A stretch of 64,000 nt of DNA. It comes from CBDFHF01 sp965247565. GTDB taxonomy: Bacteria; Pseudomonadota; Gammaproteobacteria; Methylococcales; Methylomonadaceae. The DNA is taken from NCBI GenBank assembly GCA_965247565.1, contig CBDFHF010000003.1, forward strand, positions 2,418,001 through 2,482,000, written 5' to 3'. Both the position numbers and the translations under genes were made by a program. Of the stretch, positions 16,815 to 25,712 are shown piece after piece (the first letter of the stretch is position 1; each line of letters opens with the position of its first letter). Below the pieces are notes generated by a model. That model did no database searches, had not been told where the DNA came from, and saw nothing but the letters and a program-made list of their open reading frames with translations.

Positions 16815-18005
16815 ATGCAACAAAAAGATTCTTGGCTTCTGCCCGAAGGCATAGAAGAGATTTTGCCGGGAGATGCAAAGCATCTTGAGCGCTTACGCCG
16901 GAACTTGCTGGATATGTTTGCTTGTTGGGGCTATGAGCTGGTGATCCCGCCTTTTATCGATTTTTTGGATTCTTTATTAACGGGTTCAGGGCATGATCTG
17001 GATTTGCAAACGTTCAAATTGACTGACCAGATCAGCGGTAAAACGCTTGGGCTTCGGGCGGATATGACTCCGCAAGTTGCTAGAATCGATGCGCATAACC
17101 TGAAACGCGAATGCCCAACCAGACTCTGTTATACGGGTACGATTCTGCATGCTCACGGTGATCCATTACAAAAAAGCCGAAGCCCAATGCAGATTGGTGC
17201 AGAGCTTTATGGTCACGCCGGTAAAGAAAGCGACATAGAAGTGATCTGTTTAATGCTTGAAATGCTGGCCATGTCAGGCCTTGAGAACGTCCATCTTGAC
17301 TTAGGACATGTTGGTATTTATCGAGCGTTATCTAAACAAGCCGGATTGACGGAGTCTCAAGAAACAATTTTATTCGATATTCTACAACGCAAAGCTAGGC
17401 CCGAATTACAGGAGCTAATGCTGGAGTTTGCTATTGAGCCACGTCTTAAGGATATTTTTCTGCAATTACCGCAGCTGAATGGCGGAATCGATGTGATTGA
17501 TAAAGCTCGATCAGTGTTGTCCTCGGCAACTGTTGAAGTTAAAACGGCTCTCGATGATTTAGATGCTATCTCAAAGAAACTTGCTATTAATTTCCCATCG
17601 TTGCCTATCAGCTTCGATTTATCAGAGTTGCGCGGATATCATTACCATACGGGTATCGTGTTTTCCGCTTTTGTCCCAGAGGTTGGCAGAGAAATTGCCA
17701 GAGGCGGTCGCTATGACAATATTGGCCAGATTTTTGGACGGCAACGACCCGCGACCGGCTTTAGTGCTGATTTGAAGTCTTTGGCATCGCTAAGCAAAGT
17801 TCAGAATTATTTACGGCAAGAAGAAATAATTTGTGCCCCGTATTTGGATGATACAGCGCTCCAAGAAAAAATAAGAGATTTACGTACTCAAGGCAAGACG
17901 GTTATACAGCAGTTACCCGAACAAACCGGCGATACTAAAGTTCTGGGATGTACAGCGCAATTAATGAAAGATAATCAAAACTGGGTCGTTAAGGCTCTGC
18001 ATTAA
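16815..18005 (+). CDS. hisZ: ATP phosphoribosyltransferase regulatory subunit HisZ
   Basis: HisRS-like protein that lacks tRNA charging activity and instead allosterically supports the short form of HisG at the first step of histidine synthesis. I choose ATG 16815 because homologues begin just before the SWLLPEGIEEILPGDA block. Class II motifs are present: ERLRRNLLDMFACWGYELVI, PPFIDFLDSLLTG, and motif 2 LRADMTPQVARIDAH. The C-terminal anticodon-binding domain of true HisRS is missing, as expected for about 396 residues. It sits between hflC and purA, the usual location in many gammaproteobacteria, and implies a short-form HisG elsewhere. Confidence 0.95.
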   Translation: MQQKDSWLLPEGIEEILPGDAKHLERLRRNLLDMFACWGYELVIPPFIDFLDSLLTGSGHDLDLQTFKLTDQISGKTLGLRADMTPQVARIDAHNLKRECPTRLCYTGTILHAHGDPLQKSRSPMQIGAELYGHAGKESDIEVICLMLEMLAMSGLENVHLDLGHVGIYRALSKQAGLTESQETILFDILQRKARPELQELMLEFAIEPRLKDIFLQLPQLNGGIDVIDKARSVLSSATVEVKTALDDLDAISKKLAINFPSLPISFDLSELRGYHYHTGIVFSAFVPEVGREIARGGRYDNIGQIFGRQRPATGFSADLKSLASLSKVQNYLRQEEIICAPYLDDTALQEKIRDLRTQGKTVIQQLPEQTGDTKVLGCTAQLMKDNQNWVVKALH

Positions 18006-18017
18006 GTTGGAATAATT

Positions 18018-19310
18018 ATGGGAAAAAATGTCGTGATCATCGGCACTCAGTGGGGTGACGAGGGTAAAGGTAAGTTAGTTGATTTGTTAACCGATCATGC
18101 CGAAGCTGTAATACGTTTTCAGGGTGGACATAATGCCGGCCATACTTTGGTGATCCAAGGTCAAAAGACTGTGTTGCATTTAATTCCATCGGGAATTCTC
18201 AGGGAAAATGTACAGTGCATGATCGGTAATGGTGTGGTGCTCTCCCTAAATGCTTTGCAGGAAGAAATTGAGTTTCTGGAAACAGCCGGTGTTCCGGTCA
18301 GAAACCGCTTGTTGATCAGCGAAGCGTGCACACTAATTTTACCAGTGCATGTTGCAATTGATCAGGCTCGAGAAAAAGCCCGTGGCGCTAAAGCTATTGG
18401 TACTACAGGTCGTGGTATTGGTCCTGCTTATGAAGATAAAGCAGCGCGGAGGGGTTTGAGAGCAGGGGATTTACTAAACACAGCAACTTTTGCGGAAAAG
18501 TTAAAAGAACTAGTCGATTATCATAATTTTATGTTGGTTAACTACTACCACACTGAGCCAGTTGATTTTCAACAAACGCTTGATGATGCGCTGCGGTTAG
18601 GCGACTACGTTAAACCGATGCTAACTGATGTCAGTGAGGAATTATATAAACATCAAACCGCAGGCAGAAACCTACTATTCGAAGGTGCGCAAGGCGCATT
18701 GCTGGATTTAGATCATGGCACATTTCCTTATGTGACCTCATCCACGACTACAGCGGGTGGGGCCGCCACAGGAACCGGTATCGGGCCTTTATGCATTGAC
18801 TATGTTTTAGGTATAACCAAAGCTTATTCAACACGCGTTGGCAATGGGCCTTTTCCTACTGAATTATTTGATGCCAGCGGTGAGCATTTAGGCACTAAAG
18901 GTCATGAGTTTGGCGCTACGACTGGACGCAAACGACGTACAGGGTGGTTTGATGCTGTGGCTATGCGCAAATCAGCCAAGTTAAATAGTTTAAGTGGTAT
19001 TTGCTTAACTAAGTTGGATGTGCTTGATGGCTTAGAGAAAATAGGGATATGCACAGCCTATAAGCTGAATGGCGGGGTAACTGAAACGGCTCCGTTAGGT
19101 GCTGATCAATATCAGGACTGCGAAGCTATTATTGAAGAAATGCCAGGTTGGCAAGGTACGACTGCTGGAATTACTGACTATGCAGCACTGCCAGACAACG
19201 CCAAAGCGTATATCAAGAGATTGGAAGCGCTCGTTGGAGTAAAGATTACTATTTTGTCGACTGGTGCTGAACGGGATGAAACCATCATTCTTGAGCATCC
19301 CTTTTCTTGA
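18018..19310 (+). CDS. purA: Adenylosuccinate synthetase
   Basis: Joins IMP and aspartate using GTP, the first committed step to AMP. The P-loop-like GTQWGDEGKGKLVD with catalytic Asp is at residues 9-22, the catalytic His in GGHNAGHT follows, then TTGRGIGPAYEDK and TRVGNGPFPTEL. The C-terminal NKxD equivalent is LTKLDVLDG. The length, 430 residues, is exactly typical. It starts 12 bp after hisZ, so the two are probably co-transcribed. Confidence 0.98.
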   Translation: MGKNVVIIGTQWGDEGKGKLVDLLTDHAEAVIRFQGGHNAGHTLVIQGQKTVLHLIPSGILRENVQCMIGNGVVLSLNALQEEIEFLETAGVPVRNRLLISEACTLILPVHVAIDQAREKARGAKAIGTTGRGIGPAYEDKAARRGLRAGDLLNTATFAEKLKELVDYHNFMLVNYYHTEPVDFQQTLDDALRLGDYVKPMLTDVSEELYKHQTAGRNLLFEGAQGALLDLDHGTFPYVTSSTTTAGGAATGTGIGPLCIDYVLGITKAYSTRVGNGPFPTELFDASGEHLGTKGHEFGATTGRKRRTGWFDAVAMRKSAKLNSLSGICLTKLDVLDGLEKIGICTAYKLNGGVTETAPLGADQYQDCEAIIEEMPGWQGTTAGITDYAALPDNAKAYIKRLEALVGVKITILSTGAERDETIILEHPFS

Positions 19311-19707
19311 AAGGTTCTTGGTATTTACATATTCAGAAGATTAAAGCGTTCACCTAAAACTGATGTGGCCATAATGAGTGCTACGAATGCCTTGACAGGT
19401 TAAAGCTGACGAAAAATCCAACGAAATCAAGGCTATCCCCAAACTCTTGGAGATGCTGAAAATTACCGGCGCACTGTTAGTCCTCGGTGCAATGGAGCGG
19501 CAGCAGCAAACCGCCGAACAGTTCGTGCGCCAGGGTGGCGACTATGTGCTGGCTCTAAAAGGTAATTAAGCTCGCCTTGAACCCGCTATTTCATTTTCTG
19601 TCTGCCCGTCGACGATTTGTACCGCTTAGTTCAAGCGTTACGCGCCCATTGGGCGATTGGTGGACGTTGCCTTCGACGAAGATCACAATCGTACCGCTTG
19701 GGATAAT

Positions 19708-21036
19708 GGGAACCTCTATAAATTCAAATTTAAGTCACCCCCTAGCAATTCTGCTAATTTTTTTCGACTTTATTTTAAAATCAGGGTGCATTCCGGCTAT
19801 TTGAAGTAAAAACCGCATCAAATCCCCGTGTTTTGAGATTATTTCCCCGTTTTTATGCCACTGTGGGCGCACCTTTCCTGTACGGGTTCATCACATCTCG
19901 TTTAATCAACTGTATCAAACGCTTCATGTTGTACACTAAATTCATCAAACCAATTTTGACTTTGGCTCGTTGCAAACCGATGGTGCGAACTAAATGCCCA
20001 CCCATTGCCGCCTGTGCACCAAACACATGTTCGACTCGGGCTCTGACTTTTGACTTCGTCCGGTTTGATAACTTTTGTTCTTCGGTTAAGGGTTTGCCTC
20101 GTGTGCCTTTTTCACAAACCTGGCTCTCAATATCGGCGTTAGCTAAGCGCTGCTCCTGGGCTTCTGAACGATAAGCACTGTCGGCATAAACCGCTCGTTT
20201 ATTGCCCTCCACATCGATTGCCTGGTCGAGTAATTCATCGAATACCTGACTGTCGTGAGCCGCCGCATGGGTGACTGAATAGCTTTGTATGAGCTTGTTT
20301 TCCTCATCCGTGTTGATGTGATTTTTATAGCCGTAATGCTTCTCATCGTTTTTCTTTGTCCAGCGCGCTTCGGTATCTTTCTGCCGACGCTTGGCCTGAA
20401 CCTCCGGCTTATCCCATGCCTCAGGCACTTGCCCTTCTTTAATCTGGGCGTTTTCTTCACGGCTATTGCGTTGCTTGGGGACTTCGACAAAGGTGGCATC
20501 AATCATCTGCCCCGCTCGAGCCGCATAACCTTGCGCCGCCAGTTGTCCATGAAACCGGGCAAACAACTCCTCAACCAAGTTTAGATCCTTAAGCCGTTCG
20601 CGAAACCTCCACACGGTTTTCGAATCCGGCACTTTATCTTCTAATTGCAAACCCAGAAAACGCAGGAAGCTGAACCGATCCCGAATCTGATATTCGATGC
20701 CATCATCCGATAAATTGTGCAGCTGCTGGAGTACCAAAATCTTGAACATCAGCACCCCATCGAACGGCTTGGCGCCTGCCTGACTTTTTCTATCCTTTTC
20801 ATGCAGGCGCTTAAGTTCAGGCCGAAACGCTTCCCAGTCTATCCGGGCTTTCAATCCTACCAAAGGGTCTCCCATTTTGGTTAGTTGCGCGGCTCTTTCT
20901 TCTACGTCGAATAATCCAGGTTGACGGGGTTTCATGGGGTGGTTCTCTATCAGTGGGCTCACTGTTATTATCTCATTTCAGCGCCATTGCTTCCCGTCAA
21001 AAATCGCTGTGAGGTGGGGTATTTTTAGAGATCCCC
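19708..21036 (-). mobile_element. Intact IS5-like insertion sequence with TAAT target duplication
   Basis: The element is 1,329 bp. The left end GGGAACCTCTATAAAT and the complement of the right end GGGGATCTCTAAAAAT match at 12 of 16 bases. TAAT flanks it at 19704-19707 and 21037-21040. Removing the element and one TAAT joins GATAAT to GATTAT and restores the ISAs1 reading frame (AWDN-DYLL), which supports the boundaries independently. It carries one transposase gene on the minus strand. Confidence 0.85.
19853..20935 (-). CDS. IS5-family transposase (DDE)
   Basis: The start at 20935 gives MKPRQPGLFDVEERAAQLTK, the common start of this group; an upstream in-frame ATG at 20962 adds nine residues. 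The N-terminal DUF772-type region (PFDGVLMFKILVLQQLHNLS, then DDGIEYQIRDRFSFLRFLGL) is followed by the DDE_Tnp core with D in GQMIDATFVEVP, D in AVYADSAYRS and E in RARVEHVFG. The frame is intact at 360 residues, so the element may be active. Confidence 0.93.
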   Translation of the reverse strand: MKPRQPGLFDVEERAAQLTKMGDPLVGLKARIDWEAFRPELKRLHEKDRKSQAGAKPFDGVLMFKILVLQQLHNLSDDGIEYQIRDRFSFLRFLGLQLEDKVPDSKTVWRFRERLKDLNLVEELFARFHGQLAAQGYAARAGQMIDATFVEVPKQRNSREENAQIKEGQVPEAWDKPEVQAKRRQKDTEARWTKKNDEKHYGYKNHINTDEENKLIQSYSVTHAAAHDSQVFDELLDQAIDVEGNKRAVYADSAYRSEAQEQRLANADIESQVCEKGTRGKPLTEEQKLSNRTKSKVRARVEHVFGAQAAMGGHLVRTIGLQRAKVKIGLMNLVYNMKRLIQLIKRDVMNPYRKGAPTVA

Positions 21037-21290
21037 TAATGATTATTTGCTGCGATTGATTCGCGGAATATGAGCGTGATTGCCCTGCCTTTGTCCGGAA
21101 ATATGTTGACACATCATTAAGAAAGATTTCGCGTTTAGCATTGCCACATCAATTACGTTAAAAGCCTGTTAGCATACGATTTTCCATAACGTGAATGATA
21201 GACAGCTTAAAAATCCTTAACCGGGCTTATATTCCGAATCTGTGTCGATCCCAAGAATATCTCGTTGGTTAAAGTCTTTAGGTCTTTATT

Positions 21291-21317
21291 TTGATATTTC
21301 AATAATAGTTGTATAAT
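21291..21317 (+). promoter_or_regulatory. Putative arsR promoter and operator region
   Basis: TTGATA (21291-21296) and a perfect TATAAT (21312-21317) are 15 bases apart, short but usable. The TTGATATTTCAA segment is a partial palindrome overlapping the -35 box and is a plausible ArsR operator. The -10 box ends only 3 bases before the first arsR ATG and there is no Shine-Dalgarno, so the mRNA could be leaderless. Confidence 0.5.
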
Positions 21318-21320
21318 CGA

Positions 21321-21647
21321 ATGATGGATAAAGAAACAGCGACAATTTTATTTGAGTCTCTCTCTTCTGGTGTGCGATTGGATGTATTTCGTTTGCTAGT
21401 TAGCGCTGAGCCAGATGGTTTGGTGGCAGGTGAGATTGCTGCAACACTGAAATTACCACCTACTAATTTGTCTTTTCATCTTAAGGCATTAACTCAATCC
21501 CGGCTGTTGAGCGTGCAACAAGAAGGCCGCTACCAGCGATATCGAGCCAATATGCTTTTAATGCAAGAGTTGATTGCTTATTTGACCTCAGAATGTTGCT
21601 CAGGCCACCCAGAGCAATGTTTAAATCAATACCCAAAGCGGGACTAA
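21321..21647 (+). CDS. arsR: Arsenite-responsive repressor ArsR
   Basis: ArsR/SmtB winged-helix repressor released from DNA by As(III). The HTH region reads LVAGEIAATLKLPPTNLSFH, followed by LKALTQSRLLSVQQEGRYQR. Metal-binding cysteines are at the C-terminus in ECCSGHPEQC, with the Cys-Cys-x5-Cys spacing known from the Acidithiobacillus-type ArsR (Cys95, 96, 102) and unlike the helix-3 site of E. coli ArsR. Two ATGs (21321 and 21324) are possible starts. It is the first gene of an arsRCDA-acr3 operon. Confidence 0.92.
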   Translation: MMDKETATILFESLSSGVRLDVFRLLVSAEPDGLVAGEIAATLKLPPTNLSFHLKALTQSRLLSVQQEGRYQRYRANMLLMQELIAYLTSECCSGHPEQCLNQYPKRD

Positions 21648-21694
21648 CGTCAGTAAAAATTATCACCGGACTACTTAAGTAAAAAACCAAAATT

Positions 21695-22174
21695 ATGAAT
21701 GTACTATTTCTTTGTACCGGCAATTCCTGCCGCTCCATTCTTGGCGAAGCCATTTTTAACCATCTTGCGCCCGTAGGTTGGCGTGCCATGAGTGCCGGTA
21801 GCAAACCTGCTGGCCAGGTGCATCCACGCTCCTTGGCATTATTAAACCGAGAAGGTATTTCCACCGAAGATTATTACAGTAAGTCCTGGAATGACTTACC
21901 TGTCACGCCCGATATCGTGTTGAGCGTTTGTGGTAATGCAGCTAACGAAACCTGTCCGGTTTATCTGGGTTCAGTACTCCGTAGCCATTGGGGAGTTGAG
22001 GATCCAGCGCATGTTACCGGTAGCGATGTTGTAATTGATGCCGCTTTTAGCGAGGTTTACGGAATTCTGCGTTATCGGATAGAGCAATTTTTTGCATTAC
22101 CACTAAATGAGCTTGAACATGATCGCGAGCGTTTCAAAATAGAGTTGGATCGCATCGGAACCTTATTACCTTAA
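21695..22174 (+). CDS. arsC: Thioredoxin-type arsenate reductase ArsC
   Basis: Low-molecular-weight phosphatase-like arsenate reductase that converts As(V) to As(III) for export. The P-loop FLCTGNSCRS places the nucleophile at Cys7 and a second Cys at 12; a further pair lies in SVCGNAANETCP, the usual relay cysteines. The length is 159 residues, slightly longer than many relatives. It follows arsR by 47 bp and precedes arsD by 18 bp. Confidence 0.92.
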   Translation: MNVLFLCTGNSCRSILGEAIFNHLAPVGWRAMSAGSKPAGQVHPRSLALLNREGISTEDYYSKSWNDLPVTPDIVLSVCGNAANETCPVYLGSVLRSHWGVEDPAHVTGSDVVIDAAFSEVYGILRYRIEQFFALPLNELEHDRERFKIELDRIGTLLP

Positions 22175-22192
22175 TATTTAGAGAGATTAACG

Positions 22193-22549
22193 ATGACTTC
22201 CATTCAAGTATTTGACCCGGCCTTATGTTGCAGTACCGGCGTATGTGGTATCGAAGTTGACCAACAACTGGTCGGCTTTTCGGCTGATGTTGATTGGGCT
22301 AAGCAAAACGGTGCTCAAATTGAGCGATTCAATTTAGCGCAACAACCCCTGGCATTTGCTGAAAATACGTTGGCAAAAGTTTTTTTGGAGCGTTCCGGCG
22401 CAGAAGCATTACCTTTGATTTTGGTTGATGGTGAAGTGGCGTTGGCAGGTCGCTACCCTAATCGCGCCGAACTGGCACGATGGGTAGGTATTTCCTTTGT
22501 TGAAGAAATGCCTAAATCGGATTGCTGTGGCGGTCGTCAATGCAGCTAA
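22193..22549 (+). CDS. arsD: Arsenic metallochaperone ArsD
   Basis: Cytosolic chaperone that passes As(III) to the ArsA ATPase. It starts MTSIQVFDPALCCSTGVCG, which carries the essential triad Cys12, Cys13 and Cys18 at the exact positions known for ArsD. A second cysteine group lies at the C-terminus (DCCGGRQC). The length of 118 residues is typical. Its presence next to arsA, with 131 bp between them, fits the known functional pair. Confidence 0.95.
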   Translation: MTSIQVFDPALCCSTGVCGIEVDQQLVGFSADVDWAKQNGAQIERFNLAQQPLAFAENTLAKVFLERSGAEALPLILVDGEVALAGRYPNRAELARWVGISFVEEMPKSDCCGGRQCS

Positions 22550-22680
22550 TCGGCAAAGACGGTTTCTCCTCATAGTGAGTTGTTTTGAGTCAATCCATCC
22601 TTGATAGCTAACCAGATTAACACATTGTTTTTATCTGCTATGCGACTAATCAGATATGACACCCACTGGAGCGTCCCGAT

Positions 22681-24450
22681 ATGAACAGTATCAATTTTCT
22701 CGATCAACCACCACGCTTCTTGTTTTTTACCGGAAAAGGCGGGGTAGGTAAGACATCGGTTGCTTGTGCCGCCGCGATAAAGTTGGCCGATGCCGGACGG
22801 CAAGTGTTATTAGTCAGTACTGATCCGGCTTCTAATGTCGGTCAGGTTTTCGGCGTTAGTATTGGTAACAAGATTACCATTATTCCTGCTGTACTGAATC
22901 TCGCCGCTCTAGAGATTGATCCTCAAGCGGCAGCACAACTTTACCGTGACCGCATTGTTGGACCGGTGCGCGACGTGTTGCCGGATGCTGTGGTGAAAAG
23001 TATTGAAGAACAATTGTCCGGTGCCTGCACCACCGAAATCGCTGCTTTTGACGAATTTACTGCGCTGTTGGTTGATTCGGCACTCACTGCTGATTACGAC
23101 CACATTATTTTCGATACTGCGCCCACCGGTCATACCATCCGTTTGTTGCAATTGCCGGGTGCCTGGAATGGCTTTTTAGAGGAAGGCAAAGGCAATGCTT
23201 CCTGTCTTGGTCCGTTAGCGGGGCTGGAAAAACAACGCAGCCAATACAAAGCAGCGGTTAACGCCTTAGCTGACCCCCAACGTAGCCGCTTGATTCTGGT
23301 CGCTCGCGCCCAGCAAGCGACTTTGCGAGAAGTCGCCCGCACCCATGAGGAGCTCGATGCAATTGGTTTGTCGCAACAATATCTGGTGATCAATGGCATT
23401 TTACCGATAGCCGAAGCTGCGCAAGATCAGTTAGTAATGGCTATTTGTGCTCGTGAGCAACGCGCGCTAAACTCGATGCCGGAAATACTTAAATCGTTGC
23501 CTCTTGATCTTATCGAGCTAAAACCATTTAATTTAGTTGGGCTGGACGCTTTACGACGCTTACTGACCACCGCCATACCGACAAGCACTCAAAGCGTGCA
23601 TACCAGTATCGCCATTCAGGCGCCCAGTCTATCAACACTGGTGGATGAGATCGCCAAAGACGGGCATGGTTTGGTAATGCTGATGGGTAAGGGTGGAGTT
23701 GGCAAAACTACTCTGGCCGCCGCTGTCGCTGTGGAACTTGCCCGGCGAGGACTGTCGGTGCATTTGACTACTTCAGATCCCGCCGCACACTTGAACGAAA
23801 CCTTGAGTGGCTCACTGGCTAATTTGGCCGTGAGCCGCATCAATCCTCATGCGGAAACCGAACGTTATCGTCAGCATGTATTAGCAACCAAAGGCAATCA
23901 ACTGGATGCCAAAGGCAGGGCGCTTCTTGAAGAGGACTTGCGTTCACCCTGTACCGAAGAAATTGCGGTGTTTCAGGCTTTTTCGCGCATTATCCGTGAG
24001 GCAGGCAAGAAATTTGTAGTTATGGATACTGCACCGACCGGGCATACCTTATTACTGTTGGATGCTACCGGCGCTTATCATCGGGAAGTCAGTCGCCAGA
24101 TGGCAGGTTCCGAGGTACATTACCTGACCCCAATGATGCAATTGCAAGACCCAAAGCAAACTAAAGTACTACTGGTAACGCTGGCGGAAACCACACCCGT
24201 ATTAGAGGCTGTTAATTTGCAGGCCGATCTGCGCCGTGCAGGCATTGAACCTTGGGCTTGGGTAATCAATAACAGTGTCGCGGCGGCAACCGTACACTCG
24301 CCTCTACTACGGCAACGCGCCGCTAATGAATTACCAGAAATACAAGCGGTGGCCACGGTTCATTCACGCCGCTATGCCGTTGTGCCCTTGCTCAAAGAAG
24401 AACCAGTAGGCGTAGAACGCTTACTGGAACTGGCTGCGAGCAACGGTTAA
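22681..24450 (+). CDS. arsA: Arsenite-activated efflux ATPase ArsA
   Basis: Soluble ATPase that powers arsenite export when bound to the membrane pump. It contains two homologous halves: P-loops GKGGVGKTSVACAAA near residue 18 and GKGGVGKTTLAAAVA near residue 335, and signal transduction motifs DTAPTGHT in both. Metalloid-site cysteines appear in SGACTTEIAAF, ASCLGPLAG and RSPCTEEIAVF, equivalent to Cys113, 172 and 422 of E. coli ArsA. At 589 residues it is full length with nothing missing. It lies 13 bp upstream of acr3. Confidence 0.96.
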   Translation: MNSINFLDQPPRFLFFTGKGGVGKTSVACAAAIKLADAGRQVLLVSTDPASNVGQVFGVSIGNKITIIPAVLNLAALEIDPQAAAQLYRDRIVGPVRDVLPDAVVKSIEEQLSGACTTEIAAFDEFTALLVDSALTADYDHIIFDTAPTGHTIRLLQLPGAWNGFLEEGKGNASCLGPLAGLEKQRSQYKAAVNALADPQRSRLILVARAQQATLREVARTHEELDAIGLSQQYLVINGILPIAEAAQDQLVMAICAREQRALNSMPEILKSLPLDLIELKPFNLVGLDALRRLLTTAIPTSTQSVHTSIAIQAPSLSTLVDEIAKDGHGLVMLMGKGGVGKTTLAAAVAVELARRGLSVHLTTSDPAAHLNETLSGSLANLAVSRINPHAETERYRQHVLATKGNQLDAKGRALLEEDLRSPCTEEIAVFQAFSRIIREAGKKFVVMDTAPTGHTLLLLDATGAYHREVSRQMAGSEVHYLTPMMQLQDPKQTKVLLVTLAETTPVLEAVNLQADLRRAGIEPWAWVINNSVAAATVHSPLLRQRAANELPEIQAVATVHSRRYAVVPLLKEEPVGVERLLELAASNG

Positions 24451-24463
24451 TCAGGAGAGCGTT

Positions 24464-25528
24464 ATGACCCCGGAAGCCTGTTCTAAATCCCATTTGTCTT
24501 TTCTTGACCGCTACCTAACTTTATGGATTTTTATCGCGATGGCGACAGGCGTTAGTGTGGGTTTTTTCTTTCCCACTGCCGTTAATGCCCTTAATCAAGT
24601 CGTTTCCGTCGGCACTACTAACATTCCGATTGCGATTGGTTTGATATTAATGATGTATCCGCCGCTCGCCAAAGTGCACTACGAGGAGTTGGGGGATGTA
24701 TTCCGAAATTGGCGGGTGTTAGCGGTTTCATTAGTGCAAAATTGGATTATTGGTCCGGTGTTAATGTTTGTATTGGCGATCATCTTCTTGCGTGACTATC
24801 CCGAATATATGACCGGGCTGATTTTAATCGGCTTGGCTCGCTGTATTGCGATGGTGATTGTTTGGAATGAATTGGCAAAAGGCGACAACGAATATGCAGC
24901 AGGCTTAGTCGCCTTTAACAGCGTGTTTCAAGTGCTATTTTATAGTGTATATGCGTGGGTTTTTATTACCGTACTGCCGCCGTTGTTTGGTTTGCAAGGG
25001 AGTTTGGTGGCTATCACGATCGGCGATATTGCCAAAAGCGTGTTCATTTATCTAGGAGTACCCTTTATGGCTGGTTTCCTGACTCGTTTTTTCCTAATTC
25101 GTGCCAAGGGCAAAGATTGGTACCAACAGCGTTTCATACCTAAAATCAGTCCGCTAACCCTGATTGCCTTGTTATTCACTATCGTCGTGATGTTTTCTCT
25201 GAAAGGCGATTTGATTGTGCAGCTGCCTTTCGATGTGGTGAGAATCGCCATTCCGCTGTTGATTTACTTTGTAGTGATGTTTTTAGCGAGTTTTTTGATG
25301 GGTAAACTGATTGGTGCAGACTATGCCAAGACCACCACGTTGGCTTTTACGGCGGCCAGCAATAACTTCGAACTGGCGATTGCAGTCGCCGTGGCCGTTT
25401 TCGGTATCAACAGCGGGGCGGCTTTTGCAGCGGTCATTGGACCATTAATTGAAGTGCCGGTTATGATTGCCTTAGTCAATGTAGCGTTTTTCTTTCGTCG
25501 GTTCGGGTATTCTCAATCTTCATTTTGA
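24464..25528 (+). CDS. acr3: Arsenite efflux transporter of the ACR3 family
   Basis: Inner-membrane As(III) carrier with about ten predicted helices in 354 residues. Family landmarks include LMMYPPLAKVHYEELGDVFR, NWIIGPVLMFVLA, GLARCIAMVIVWN with the essential Cys, and the C-terminal TLAFTAASNNFELAIAVAV. A strong AGGAG precedes the ATG. Here the ArsA ATPase is paired with ACR3 rather than with ArsB; ACR3 can also run on the proton gradient alone. Confidence 0.95.
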   Translation: MTPEACSKSHLSFLDRYLTLWIFIAMATGVSVGFFFPTAVNALNQVVSVGTTNIPIAIGLILMMYPPLAKVHYEELGDVFRNWRVLAVSLVQNWIIGPVLMFVLAIIFLRDYPEYMTGLILIGLARCIAMVIVWNELAKGDNEYAAGLVAFNSVFQVLFYSVYAWVFITVLPPLFGLQGSLVAITIGDIAKSVFIYLGVPFMAGFLTRFFLIRAKGKDWYQQRFIPKISPLTLIALLFTIVVMFSLKGDLIVQLPFDVVRIAIPLLIYFVVMFLASFLMGKLIGADYAKTTTLAFTAASNNFELAIAVAVAVFGINSGAAFAAVIGPLIEVPVMIALVNVAFFFRRFGYSQSSF

Positions 25529-25712
25529 TGGATGTACAGGACAATGTGTTGGATTTGAATAATCAGCCTGTCCGTACAATATTCTTTTTTTGCCATGATC
25601 TTAAAAGCATGGGCGCTAACCGTTCGTAAATACACTAAAATGTACTAATCAAAAGCAACCAAACTTTTGGTTTGCCTTATTAATGATTTCGATAGTGAGT
25701 GATTAGCACCTA

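Larger units (their letters stand above)
19394..21073 (+). pseudogene. ISAs1-family transposase remnant, split by an IS5-like element
   Basis: The first part reads QVKADEKSNEIKAIPKLLEM, then LKITGALLVLGAME and GGDYVLALKGN up to a stop at 19569; a shifted frame follows with LVQALRAHWAI and VDVAFDEDHNRTAWDN to 19707. The frame then resumes beyond the inserted element with DYLLRLIRGI and a stop at 21073, which matches the usual ISAs1 C-terminus. An internal deletion and frameshifts show it was already dead before the second element landed. Confidence 0.78.
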
